38,732 nt of DNA, taken from contig JAAMXY010000062.1 in assembly GCA_019677205.1 (NCBI GenBank), positions 1 through 38,732 on the forward strand. Direction: 5' to 3'. Below the pieces are notes generated by a model. The model searched no databases and was not told the origin of the DNA. It saw only the letters and a list, made by a program, of their open reading frames with translations. The position numbers and the translations under genes are program-made. Shown piece by piece: positions 9,355 to 20,317 of this stretch; the first letter of the stretch is position 1; each line of letters opens with the position of its first letter. The stretch comes from Pinguiococcus pyrenoidosus. Its lineage: Eukaryota > Sar > Pinguiophyceae > Pinguiochrysidales > Pinguiochrysidaceae.

Positions 9355-10491
9355 GGTCGCCTTGCGCGCCAAGGTCGTCGTGCGCGTCCAAGTCGGCTGA
9401 GCAGCAATGGCAGTCTGCGCTGGACTCTGGCCAGGCCCGACGGCGACGGCGAATCTTCTGTGGCAGGTCACGTGCCGGGTGGCTCAGCGCCTGTTCTGGG
9501 GCCCGGCTCCGGTCGCATGATGAGCGAAGTACAAGCTGCTGAGCGCGTGTACTAGGCGCCATCCGGCCGCGCTGGGCAGGGCGGCGTAAGTATGGGACTT
9601 GGGGCCTTCGAATGGGGTTTGGCCCAAACGGATTTCTCCAAGTATCAGCAGCTATGGAACAGGGGGAACAAAGGAGACATGCGTTACAAGCGTTGCTACC
9701 CCGGCGTTTCTTGCTGGGAACATGGCCTCTACAGCTGCCCTTTGGCCGACGTCGGTTGACTTTCCACACAACGAAGCCTGGCATCGAGTGGCATGGAAAG
9801 TCAGCGAGCACGGACGCCGCGCTGGCCTTCTGAGGATCAGCTGACCTTGCAGTCATTTCTTTACGTGGGTCTGCATATGCATCATGACATGCATGCATGA
9901 TGGCCTCATGCTGCAAGCAAGTTGCTTGGGCACTGGCTGATCGATGCCGCAAACTACGCATCACCCAGACACGCACAGCCGCTTCTTCTCCGCTGAAGCA
10001 GCCATGTTGACGCCGCCCAGCAGCCAACACTGCTGCCTAGCTAGCTAGCTAGCCAGCCAGCTGCTTCATCATCATCACGCACGCACTCGTGCGGCCGTGC
10101 GTTGGCTGCTTGCTTGCTTCGCCTCGTGCATTTCTTGCTTGGTCGGATTGCTTCCTTTCGCCACCCACTTCGCTATCCTCGGCAACCCACGCAAGGTCTC
10201 TCAAGGTCTCTTTGAGGCACCCGACCAAGGCTGACATCCACCTGTTTGCTTGGTCAGATTCGCGGGAACAACCGAGGGGAACGAAGTGGAGAGGCCAAGG
10301 CGCCTACCGGTCTATCCGTCACAAAATCCTTCCATCAGTCACGAAGGCATCTCGAAGCTGTGGTAGAGGATTTCAAAAGTGCTCGGATCGTTACGCCCAA
10401 AGCAAAGGCGCACTTCTCGCCATTTGACGCCTCTCTTGGTCGGGCCCATCGTTGAGCTTAGTGCGCTGCGCTGCCAAGGGAAGAGGTCAGC
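9355..10491. other. Divergent intergenic region with low-complexity blocks
   Basis: Between the multipass protein gene (-) and the large coiled-coil gene (+), so it should contain both promoters. Simple-sequence patches include CATGCATG at about 9880-9900, a GCTAGCTAGCTAGC run at about 10036-10054, CATCATCATCACGCACGCAC next to it and TTGCTTGCTTCGC at about 10110. Several open frames cross it, none with convincing coding character. Confidence 0.5.
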
Positions 10492-13400
10492 ATGTCCTCC
10501 AGGAGAAGACACCTCAGCGGTGGAGAGCGCCCCTCCCGCCTCAAGCGAAGTCGATGGAAGGCCGCGCTGGAGCATTTGCGGCATTTGCCCAGCGTAGACC
10601 CAGAGGTACCACCAATCTCGCTCATGAAAATTACGGAAGCGACATGGCTGCGAGCGCAAGTGTGCTCGAGATGTCGTCGCGAGGCCTTGAGGCCGTGCTG
10701 TTCGGCCACCATCGACGCGCTGACCAGAAGCGTCCTTGTGTCTTTGCGCAGGACCTGAGCGAGATGCAGGCTCTCCTGGCCTCCAGCAGCGACGAGTTGG
10801 ACTTTGACGACACGAAGCTGCGGGATACGTCCACTTCCATATCTGGGCAGCACTCGGCAGCAGACATTGATGCTCTTCGGCATCCGGACCGATTTGCTTC
10901 AGGCCCCGCGGACGACCTTGATAGCGACGCGGAAGTCCGCGGGTAGGTTCCACGAGTCGCGCGTCTTGCCGTAGGGGAACTCTTTGCGAGTCTGGTCTAA
11001 CGCTCACGGCGCCAGGTCGAAGACGGAGACGCTTGCGGAGGAGAGTCCAAGCACGAGTGACGCAGATGATTTTGACGACCAAACCGCCCGAGAGGTACGA
11101 ACAAAGCGAATTGCAAAAGCATGCCTCGGTGGGGGGGGGAGGAAGCCGGGACATGAAAAATAATGGAATGCTTCTGCTGCAGACATTGAAGCGGTATCGG
11201 GATGGCTACGCCGCTCCCAGCGATCGCAGAAGAGAGTTCGATGCTTGGAAGGACTTCGAGAGGTCCTCGCGCGACGACACGCCCGCCTGGCGAAATCGAT
11301 ACACCACCGAGTTCGCACTGAGCCGGGCGGCTGTGCAGGAGCGCAAGCTGAACCTCGATCTGAAGGCCGAAGTGTCGCAGATGCGCCAGGAGAACGAGAA
11401 GCTTCGAGGGGCTTTGGGGACGGCGGAGAAAGGATGGAAGAATGCCATCGCCCTCGCGCAAACCTTGGAACAGCGGGTGCAGAGACTAAACGACGACGCG
11501 GCGCACGTGCGGGAGCACCTTGACACCGATAGAGCAGCCATGCAGCGCCGCGTCAACGCCAAAGACGAAGAAGTGAATCGTCTCCACGAAATCATCTCTG
11601 GCCTCCGGCAAGAGCGAGATCACCTGCAAGACTTGCTGAGCTCGCGAGAGCACAGGGAGAGCGGGCTTGAGGAAGAGATGCGCATGCTGGAAACCAGTAG
11701 GTCCACTACGGACAAGCAGCTGAATGACCTCCAAGCCGAGGTCAGGGCACTCAAGGAAGAGAGAGACGAGAAAACTGGACAAGTCGCGCGGCTCCAAGCT
11801 CTCGTAGAAGAGCAGAAGGCCCGCAGACAGGTACGCAACAGACTGCAACCTTGGTCATCCCCGCACAAGGAAACTGATCCGCGTGCTGCGTTGGTCAGGA
11901 TGCCGAGCTGGAGGCGTCTATGCACCTCGCCAGCATTCGCCGGCTGCAAGAACCCGAGCGGGAAGAGGGCGACAGCAGGTACCGATCGCCCCGCTCCAAC
12001 CTCCAAAGGCCTCTCATGAAGCCTCTGTGACTCACCACTTTCCGCAGGAGCAGCTGGTCAAGGACACCAAAGAGGCGGCAGCGAAGCGCCAAGAGATCGA
12101 AGCACGCGAGCCCATCGTCAGTCGAGACTATCGACACGGAACCGGGAGTCTCTCGGTCTGCGAGTCAGCGCCGATCTGCAAGTCAGCATCGGTCTGCGAG
12201 CGAGCCCAGATCTGCAGGGGAAGCCCGATCCGCCAGTGAACCGCGATTGGCGAGTGGGACGCGATCCACCAGTGAGCACCAAGAGGAAGAGCTTCTGCCG
12301 GAGCACCACGAGAAAGAAGCTGAGGAGGACGACCTGTCGGACGGAAGCCAGCGGGAGTCCGTAGAGGCAGAACTGAAGTCGCGCTCGCTGAGCCGCATGG
12401 CAAACCTGCTCGGAACCGTGTCGCTGAGGGAGGGCATGGGCTTTGAAGAGACAGCAGAGGTCCTCGGATTAATCCAGCAAATCGAACGATCCGCCGTGAA
12501 GTCGGGGACAGGCCGCAATGGCGGGGAGGAAGCAGCCAAGGACTTGAACTTCGCGATTGAGCGGGTCTCTGAAAAGGTGATTGAGGCATGCAAGCACCCC
12601 GCGAAGCAAGACACCATTGCAGAGAAGCAAGACACCATTGCAGAGAAGCAAGACACCATTGCAGAGGAGCAAGAAAACAAGCAGCACAGGCCTACCGCGC
12701 CTGCTGTGACCACGGCGACAGCCCTGACAGCCCCGGCAGCACCGCCTGCTCTGACTGGCAAGACAGCTGTGACTGCTCCAACGGCTCCGCCAGCAGCACC
12801 GGGCCACGGAGCCTCCGGTGACGCTCTTGGTGTTGATCGGAGTGATGACGACGATGCTGTGGAGGACTGGCAGCGAGTCAAGCTTCACGAGACTCGGAGC
12901 CTAGCGGATGCAGCACTTCGCATGGTGCAGAGCGTGGCCGGCCGTGACGGGCAGGGCAGTGGACCTTCCGAGGACCCCACACCCTTGGAGACGCTGTTGA
13001 TGCATCTCTCTAACAATGCTCAGGCCCTCGAGGAAGGCGGGCCAGGAGGCTCCGTGGACGGCAGTGCATCGAAAGGAAGCGCTTCGCATGGATATCGACC
13101 TCTCGGGAGTGCTGGAGAATGGTCAGACGAGGAGGCCAAGACCGTGACAACGAACGTTGCTCCGCGTGTGGCGCCACAAGAAGCAAGGCCTGCGCACCGC
13201 AGGGAGCTGAGGCAGCAGGCCATTCGACATGCGGGCCGGCCTGCAGGCGACACAAGAGCGCCCGCGGCAGAGGCGCCGTTCAGGTCCGAGAATGTAGCAG
13301 ATCGCCATCAGAAGTTGCTGCAGACGTACCAAAGTGGCCCGGCTGAAACCCCGGTGCATGCATTCGCTGAAGAAGTTGGTACGCAGCCGACATCCTCATT

Positions 13401-16400
13401 CGGAGGAAGCGAAGCTGCTCTGCCCCAAGCTGGTGGCGAAGCGCCTCGTCGTGATCAGAACATGCGCCCTTCGGGATCAGCGTACGGGGCTGCTCCGAGA
13501 AACGCCAACCAGCACGCCGACCCTTATGCTTTCCACCCCAGGGTGCCTGAACCTTCGGAAGCTGCGTCAGGCGCTATGGCTCCGCGCCTTGGTGAGACCT
13601 CTGGGCAGCAAGAAGCTCTTCCTTTGCCGGAGCAGAAGGTCGCCGAAGTTGCTGGTCCGCAGTGGGCCACGTCCGGTCGGCCTGCGTCCCTTGGCGGAGC
13701 TCGCCCTTTCGTTGATCCTTTCGAATCGAGGCGATCCGCAGAAGAACTGTATGATGCGCAAGTGCGGACACATCCCCCGAGCCTGGGACCAGATTCGCTT
13801 TACTTGGAGGCGCAGTACACTCCCGATCCGCGTAGGTCGGTGATGGATGCAGGCGGCGAGAACCCTACAGATTCTCCGCAGGCGCTGTCCGACGCCGTGG
13901 AATCCGCTGCGCATGGTGAACGAACGGCTTCAACGCAGCCAGAAGGTCGCAGTGCAGGCTGGGTGAAGGCTTCGCCCAATGAAGGCGAAGCCCGAGCGAG
14001 AGAGATTTCGATGCCTGGCGCAACTTCACACCCAGGAGCATATCCACGTCCTGGCGGAAATCCACGTCCTGGCGGAAATCCGCGTCCTGGCGGAAATCCA
14101 CGTCCTGTCGGAAATCCGCGTCCTGTCGGAAATCCGCGTCCTGAAGCATATTCACGCACTGGAGCATATCCACGTCCTGGAGCGGAGTGCGTCTCTGCGG
14201 CTCGAGGGTATGTCACGCCGACGGATGGCTCTTACTACAGCACCGATATCGCCCGGGCCGCGGAACGACAGCCTGCCACGCAACGCAGCATTCCACAGCT
14301 TGGAGCAAAACCTGGCTTAGCTCCCTCAGAGCACGTCGCACTGAGGGACTTCCCGAGCTCTGATCCCGAATCGAATCCAGTCGCTGCACCGAATGCTGGA
14401 CACCGGAATCCTGCCCGGTATGAAGCAGGGCAGGGTGCAGCTCCTCAGTACCGTGGCATGCCGCCAGTCGCTTCAGGGTATGGTACCGAAAACCTTCCGT
14501 CCGAAGGGCATTCTGCTGCGGAGCCGAGCTACCAGCAGCACCGGAGGAAGCAGTATGCCGACTCTGTGACCTCCACCGACGGAAGTGCTCCAGGTCTGGC
14601 GTCTCCGCAAATTCGTGCCGTTGCGGTTCCTCCGCCGGTTCATGACTACAGGAACACCGGAAGCGCAGGCTCGGCGATGGACTACGGACCTCGTCATCCT
14701 AGCGAGACTGTCCCGGCTCCGTATCAGAGACCGCCATACCCGAGCGTGCCTCCTGAGCAAGGGGCATCCGATTTTGCGATTTCCGACAACCTTCGGAGAG
14801 CGCCGATTGCGCACGTCGCGCCAAGAGCCAATGCTGAAAGTGGCGTGCACCAGAATCAGAGGATCCCAGCAAGGGGACCGCAGCCCTATGTGGAGTCCTT
14901 CGCCGCGCCTGAGACGCGCCAGATGTATCAGGAATCCGAGATCTCTTCACGGAATGCCTTCCCGAACGCAGCGCCGCTCACGTCTCCGTACTTGACCGAT
15001 CCCCGCGCGGGAGCGCTTGGAGGGAATGTGGTTCATGGCGAGGCAATGCTTTTCCCAAGTCCCGGAGCTGGTTCGACGGTGGCAGCCGAAAGAAGCAGCG
15101 AGCAGAGCAGCGTCCCTCGCCATCCGTCAGATACTTTAGCCCGAGCTGCAAGTCAGCCGTACGAGTACCCGGAGTCGTACGGCAATGCTCAAGCAGGGGG
15201 TCCTGATATGAAGACGAATCCGATGTACCAACCGCATCCAGAGGCTGTGCGGCAAATGCAGATGCGGGGGATTCACCGGGACGATCGGGCCTCTGTCCCA
15301 GCGGATTTTTCGCAAGCAACGGGTCCTCTGGATGGATCCCGAGAAGCACCTGCCTCAGAGGCTCCGATGAGACTCTCTGGAGAATCAGCAGAGAGACCTT
15401 TCCCGTACGCGGGAGGCATGGAAGCACACTATCGGACGCAGCACCTGCGGCCCTACTCTGAGACAGTCGTAGACGATGGAGGCTTCGCGCGGACCCATCC
15501 AGCTCGGCAAGACGTTCCTGAGAGTCTCGCGGCGGAACCAGGGGCAGCAGACACGACAACTTCTCGCGCGCTGGGCGGCCAGGTGCCAAGCGGGCGCGGC
15601 ATTCATGCCCGCGTGACCGAACGAGAGCCATTGACGAGCTCTTCAGGAGCTCGGTTCCCTGATCGAAGCGCTGCGGAGAAGGAGAAGATTTTCGCGAGCG
15701 GCAAGGCGGCGGAGCGTGGGCATCGAGGCGGGGGTCTGAGCATGTCCACGGAAACCATGATCGACATTGCTTCGAATGCTCGCCATCCTCTGATGTCTTC
15801 GGAAGAGACGGAAGCTCGGTATGAGGAGAAACAAGATCGATTGGTCTCCATAGAGAATGAGTTTGCGGCCGAGCGACGTGCCTTTCCTCCGCCGAAGGAG
15901 CCAGCAATAGGTGATCCAGTAGACTCACGATCGGCTCGTCCCCTTGCGCCGATGAGCTCAGTGGACAAGGCGGGGGTCGACGAGGGTGTCAAGTCGATCA
16001 TGAGCACTCGCTTGGAGGTGGGACAGGATCGTGCCGTGGACGTTCCTCCCATTTCGGACGAGTTCCTGAACCACTCCGGCACGCCTGGAATCAGCTCCGT
16101 CGAGGTGCGCAGGAGAGGCAGACTAGCGGAGCCCGAGGAGGATTTCCCGGAGACGATAGACTTGGGGAAGGGCAAAGCCGATCTTGCTGAAGATTCTCTC
16201 GCTCATGGCTTTGACCCTAGCGTGCCAGGAAGGGAAGGGAAGCAGATGGGATCAGAGGGTCTTTCTGACCAAGCTTGGCCGCAGGGCACCAAGGCGAAGT
16301 CGCGCTCGAAGTCTAGAACTCGAGCAAAGAGTGGGGCAAAAGCGAAACGGAAGCGCCCGGGAGCGCGACCTCAGCCGAAGCAGCGTCAAGGGAGCGCGGC

Positions 16401-16575
16401 AATGCGAGCGGGACTGAGCGAAGAGTACGGCCGTGCCACAGTGAACATTGTCGAGTACATGGACAAGGATCGGCGTCGGATCATGATGCATTCCTTGAGC
16501 CCCGAGAAGCGGATCAGAGGGACGACGACAGCCCCCGGGAGGCTTCGCTTCGTTGGGGCTTCGTATATGAAATAG
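10492..16575 (+). CDS. Large coiled-coil and disordered protein with internal repeats (1879 aa)
   Basis: Exons are 10492-10605, 10752-10942, 11016-11094, 11183-11830, 11899-11978 and 12048-16575. All introns are 68-146 nt, GT-AG and phase-consistent. Layout: a basic start (MSSRRRHLSGG), an acidic linker (DELDFDDTKLRD), then a long coiled coil spanning exon 4 (residues about 129-344, for example LKAEVSQMRQENEKLRGAL). Next come RSAS-type Arg/Ser repeats (407-447), three KQDTIAE repeats (557-577), a very long Pro/Ala/Gly/Ser-rich disordered region with NPRPGG repeats (1037-1084), and a basic tail (AKSRSKSRTRAKSGAKAKRK). It ends in a less simple segment containing IVEYMDKDRRRIMMHSLSPE. There is no signal peptide or membrane helix. 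The composition fits a cytoskeletal or nuclear scaffold, which is inference. I recognise no family. Confidence 0.82.
12154..12277 (+). repeat. Coding repeat RSAS[QE]xR, about 15-18 nt unit
   Basis: At the start of exon 6 the peptide cycles through RSASQR, RSASQH, RSASEP, RSAGEA and RSASEP before degrading. It resembles an SR-type phosphorylation cluster. The DNA unit resembles CGGTCTGCGAGTCAG. Confidence 0.75.
12604..12666 (+). repeat. Three perfect 21-bp coding repeats (KQDTIAE)
   Basis: The identical 21-nt unit starting AAGCAAGACACCATTGCAGA occurs at 12604-12624, 12625-12645 and 12646-12666. Complete nucleotide identity suggests recent expansion or gene conversion. A degenerate fourth unit (EEQ) follows. 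Confidence 0.9.
14026..14187 (+). repeat. Nine 18-bp coding repeats (NPRPGG type)
   Basis: Units of 18 nt such as CCACGTCCTGGCGGAAAT run without a break from about 14026 to 14187. Variants encode PRPGGN, PRPVGN, PRPEAY, SRTGAY and PRPGAE. Neighbouring units share changes (CCTGGC in the early copies, CCTGTC in later ones), showing block-wise duplication. The peptide is a Gly/Pro-rich flexible spacer. Confidence 0.9.
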
Positions 16576-16623
16576 AAGTGCAAGTTGTCATATCTCGATA
16601 TCTGCAGGTTGTCAGATCCTCTG

Positions 16624-17962
16624 TCACGTCGCAGCAGATGATTTGCGTGCCGCTTCTCCTTTCTCAGGCGCCGCCGTGACTTTCCTAGTGGCCGACGCCA
16701 TCGGGCCCTCGGTCGTGCTCTTGTCCTCACGTCCTTCTGGCTCAGCGCTGTCGTCATCGCCAGTCTCGCCGGCACTTTCGTCTCCTGCATCATCGCTGAT
16801 CTGATCCGCTTCGCTTGTTGCGTCGGACTCTTCATCGGGATGCACAATGACAAATTCTCGGTAGAAGTCCAGGAACTCCTCGAGGGTGATTTCTCCGTCT
16901 CCCGACTCGTCCAACCTCCGCACGGCCGCCTGGATCTCCTTCTCAGTCAGCATGCCGTTCACCTCCTTCAGCAAAGCTCGCGCTTCGGCCGCGTCGAGCG
17001 CCCCGTCGTTGTCCGTGTCATAATCACGGAAGCGTTTCTCCGCCGCCTGAAGCAGATGCTGCGTCCTCAGCTCGGTCCGCGTTTCCTTGATCGCTTGCAT
17101 GCCCATGATGGCCGCCGACTTTGCCGTGGCGCCGCACATGGTGATAAGGACGACGCCGAAGTGTACGATGCCGATGGTGAAGAAAAGCGCGACGATGAGG
17201 GAAGAGTAATGATAAAGCTCTGGAATGGACTCCACGCAATCTGCCTGAGAAACTCCCCAAAGTCCAAAGGAGAAGACGCCGAAGCTAGCGATTGCCAACA
17301 GGACGTAGAGGATGCACAAGGTGGCGAGCGTCGAGATCGGACGACAGATCGTAACTCCAAAGCTTCCCAACTTGGCTCAGCAAAAAGCATAACAAGGGGG
17401 GGCGGGGCATCGTCGGATCTTGAGCATCCTGATCAAATGCTATCGGACTTGATGAGAGCTTCGGAGCCTCACCTCAAGTCTCCACTCGAAGCCGAGGAAC
17501 AACCAGGCGTAGACGATCATGAAGAGGTATGCCATAACGATGCTGCCGGTGACAAAGTTCGCGATGTCCCTGGAATTGCTTCCTGCAGGTTTTCGTACAC
17601 CGCCGGCACGTGGCGTCAGTGCCACTCCGAATCAAACACACACGCTTTGTGCTTCCTCTTGTCATGGGGAAAGATGCAAAAGTCCGGTTACCCTCGTTGC
17701 CAAAGATGTCCAGACAGGACAGTGGCACGGTGTGCAGCAGGATGGACCCAACGAAGGACACGAACATCGAGAAGAAGAGCCAGGGAAGAGGTCCCAGAAT
17801 CAGCAGTGCAGCCCATCTGCGATACGTGGCTTTCCATTTCTGCAGCGTGTCCGCGTCCATCCTGGCGGAGCCGCGGACGCCCTCGGAGCCGCTGCTGCTG
17901 GCAAAAGGCGTCCTGGGATCGTTGCGGCTCTTCGATCCCGGTGTCGCGTTTGGTAGCCGCAT
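16624..17962 (-). CDS. Four-pass membrane protein with two EF-hands
   Basis: Exons are 17962-17692, 17582-17473 and 17370-16624, giving 375 aa. Junction phases (1, then 0) agree. Four hydrophobic segments precede the calcium domain: residues about 50-77 (WAALLILGPLPWLFFSMF), 99-123 (FVTGSIVMAYLFMIVYAW), 139-167 and 182-207 (SSLIVALFFTIGIVHFGVV). Two canonical EF-hand loops follow, Asp245-Glu256 (DTDNDGALDAAE) and Asp281-Glu292 (DESGDGEITLEE). The tail is acidic, then basic. The probable role is a calcium-responsive membrane protein with its EF-hands on the cytosolic side, inferred from the architecture. I know no named family with this exact layout. The stop lies 48 bp from the stop of the convergent large coiled-coil gene. 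Confidence 0.82.
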
Positions 17963-18480
17963 GGTGCTTGTTTTCCTGCTCGTGTCGCGCTTTGGTCTTC
18001 CGCGTCTGCACCGCACACCCCGGACAGACCCGAAGTCGGCTTTGGGAGGGGCGTCGTGAAGATCCTCGAGTATGACGCAGTGGGGTAAGATTGGAATGGA
18101 GCCTTGCTAGCCTGAGCCCCACGTGCCCTCGAGTCGTGGGGCCGTTGGATGATCCGGCGCAGCCCAGGTGATGGGCATCTTCCGTCGTCACCTCCTGCGT
18201 CGGTCTCCATCCTTTCTGTGGAATGGCAGCCTGTCCTCCCCGATGAGGTTCCCCATGCGCGTTGCCCAAAACAAAAAATTCCATAGATTCTCTTTCTGAG
18301 CTTCCGGACGTTGCTTTCTCCTCGGAGGCTCGTCGCATGCGATGGGCTCCAGTCTCTCTGTTTGGGACTTGGTGTCGATGTGTCCATGTTGCTGCTGGTG
18401 CCGTTGCTGCTGCAGCTGCTGCTTCTCCTTCTTCTTCTTCTTCTTCTTCTTCTTCTTTCTTCTCACTCCTGCGCCTCTGC
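17963..18480. other. Intergenic region with a CTT microsatellite
   Basis: This should contain the EF-hand gene promoter and the PIG-T 3' UTR. At about 18422-18457 the plus strand is an almost pure CTT run next to CTGCTG repeats. It opens long Leu- or Lys-rich frames on both strands, but these are repeat artefacts. Confidence 0.55.
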
Positions 18481-20172
18481 TCAGCTCTTCGCCTCTCTCT
18501 TTCGACCGTTTCGTAGGACAACGTTCATACTCGCCCCCATGAAGAAAGCGAGCACGGAAGAAATGATGGCAATCGCGTTGTAGGGCATGCTGAGATCTGG
18601 AATCGGCTGCGTCAGGATGACCGAGTCCAGCTGAACGGGACCACCTCTGAAGGAGTCATTCACCTTCCAAAAATGACTGACACCTCGAGCAAGCACATGC
18701 TCCACCGCTTCTTCGTGGCTGTGGTCTACGTGCGAGAGAAGCAGGGCTGCCGGCTCCGGCATGTCAAGCCCTCGAGAGCTGTCGGGGGGAAGCTCGAAGA
18801 CATTTGGCAGCCTCCTCTTCGTTGGCACGCATAGCTGAACGTGCGTGCAGCCAGGTGGGATCTCCAGTCGGAAGGTCACGCTGACTCCCGCCACGCCGTC
18901 CCTGATCATCTTGCCACCCCACTGATCCAACTCTGTGTCATCAAGAAAGCTGAGCATCTCCGCGGCGAGGACGGGAGACCTGCTGGACGACGCGAAGTCG
19001 CCTTTTCTACAAGATACTTGGACGCTCTGTAAACGTGGTTGCACAAACGGTGGGAACTCTTCTCTCACAAGAATGGTGTAGCCTGGATGTTGGGTCTCAA
19101 GAGCGCGAACGTCGATGCGCAGCGTGTCCTCGAAGGGTTCTCCCTTGACGAAGAAACGCCGCATATGCAAGCCGTAGCCAGTGTTATCGTGGACGGGGTC
19201 CACCAGATACTTTTCGTCGGGTCCCCCCAAGACTGTCTCGCCATCGGCGAAGGAGGTCAATTTCTTGCCGACGGAATCGACGATGGCCTGGCCAGCCGAC
19301 CAACGCTGCGTCCGAGAGCAGAGCTCCGCAGATCCAGGAAGAGCCGCCGGCAGTAGATCGCAGGCAAGCGGCCAGTGCCGAGGAAAGATCTGCGTCAGCC
19401 TCGTCGTGCGCGCCACCATACATGTGGAGAGGCCATCAAGTGCTTGTGCCCATGACGGCTTTCGCTTGATCGTCGGGTCCGCGGCGCTCGTGACGAGGAC
19501 TTCCATCTTCATCGCCGTTGCGTGTGGCTCCACAGTCCTCCAGATGTGCACTCCCGCTTCGTAGTACGTGGAGCTGAAGAAGCCCGCCGACAGCCGCACA
19601 AGCGTATGAAAAAGTCCGCCATTCGCTGGGCTTTTACACGGCAAAAGCTTTGCGATCTTCGCCAGGCTCTCCACGCAGAACCTCGCCCTTGGAAAGGAAG
19701 CCGAGAGAATCGCCGTGGCGGACTCGTTTCCCGCATTCTTTGCGAGAAAGCTCCGCAGCGAGCTTTCCGACAGGCACAGGTATCCAGAGAGCGACGAGAC
19801 GACGCGCCTGAACGCTTTGTCCGGCCTGCTGTGACGAAGCCTCACTTCCAAGGCAGCGCCCCGAGGCGCCGACAGCGGCAGGGGCGCTCCCCACCACGCT
19901 GCGTCCCACGCGCCCATGGCTGCGCTAACGTGGAGCTCCTCGATGCCAAACCTCTGCATGAGCAGACCCAGAGAAACCGGAAAGGCGCCGAAGCTGTGGC
20001 TCTCCGCGTCCCGAAAGCCCTGCGACAGCGTTTGTGTGGCGTTGAAGCGCGCGACGCGCAGCCCATCCGCCGCCCAGCGGCTCCAAACGCTCTCCGCATA
20101 CTCATAGGACACCTCTGCGAGCGCGAGGCGAGCGATGCAAACTGAAACGAAGCCACATCTCATGGCGCGCAT
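18481..20172 (-). CDS. PIGT: GPI transamidase subunit PIG-T (GPI16)
   Basis: A single exon of 563 aa (human PIG-T is of similar length). PIG-T is a structural subunit of the ER complex that attaches GPI anchors to proteins. Two in-frame ATGs exist (20172 and 20163); both give a signal peptide ending near ARLALA. Family landmarks are SYEYAE at the mature start, FGAFPVSLGLLMQRFGIEEL then WGAPLP, and ESLAKIAKLLPC with Cys179. That cysteine is close in position to the human one that forms a disulphide with the catalytic subunit PIG-K. The C-terminus has the hallmark PIPDLSMPYNAIAI leading into one membrane helix, with a short cytosolic KREAKS tail. This shows the organism makes GPI-anchored proteins. 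It is divergent from threonine synthase across a 145-bp gap. Confidence 0.9.
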   Translation of the reverse strand: MRAMRCGFVSVCIARLALAEVSYEYAESVWSRWAADGLRVARFNATQTLSQGFRDAESHSFGAFPVSLGLLMQRFGIEELHVSAAMGAWDAAWWGAPLPLSAPRGAALEVRLRHSRPDKAFRRVVSSLSGYLCLSESSLRSFLAKNAGNESATAILSASFPRARFCVESLAKIAKLLPCKSPANGGLFHTLVRLSAGFFSSTYYEAGVHIWRTVEPHATAMKMEVLVTSAADPTIKRKPSWAQALDGLSTCMVARTTRLTQIFPRHWPLACDLLPAALPGSAELCSRTQRWSAGQAIVDSVGKKLTSFADGETVLGGPDEKYLVDPVHDNTGYGLHMRRFFVKGEPFEDTLRIDVRALETQHPGYTILVREEFPPFVQPRLQSVQVSCRKGDFASSSRSPVLAAEMLSFLDDTELDQWGGKMIRDGVAGVSVTFRLEIPPGCTHVQLCVPTKRRLPNVFELPPDSSRGLDMPEPAALLLSHVDHSHEEAVEHVLARGVSHFWKVNDSFRGGPVQLDSVILTQPIPDLSMPYNAIAIISSVLAFFMGASMNVVLRNGRKREAKS

Positions 20173-20317
20173 TTCAAACGCGCTTTTGGCGGGAAACGTG
20201 TCAGCGAATTCGTCAACCTCGGGACGCGGCAGTCGCCTTCTTTAGCTGTCATAAGCTCCCGCGGCGGAAATCTGCGCATTTGAAGCTACTGCGGCGTTGA
20301 AATCCGCCCTTTGTAGG
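20173..20317. promoter_or_regulatory. Bidirectional promoter of PIG-T and threonine synthase, with an E2F-like palindrome
   Basis: Only 145 bp separate the two divergent ATGs. TTTGGCGGGAAA at 20185-20196 matches the textbook E2F/DP consensus. GGCGGAAAT occurs at about 20262-20270. AAATCCGCCCTTT at 20300-20312 lies six bases before the threonine synthase ATG and recurs, reverse-complemented, upstream of the methyltransferase gene (37529-37541). GCGCATTT followed by CAA or GAA occurs twice. The function of these motifs is inferred from position and resemblance. Confidence 0.6.

Noticed and set aside
7747-9555. 602-codon plus-strand open frame
   Set aside because: It mirrors the multipass membrane gene. 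Its product is His/Arg/Gln-rich with no domain, whereas the minus frame has clear hydrophobic helices.
9146-10030. Long minus-strand frame overlapping the start of the multipass gene
   Set aside because: It is out of frame with the real protein and Arg/Ser/His-rich; there are no splice signals linking it.
18188-18542. Leu-rich and Lys-rich open frames around the CTT run
   Set aside because: They arise from the microsatellite and exist in several frames on both strands.
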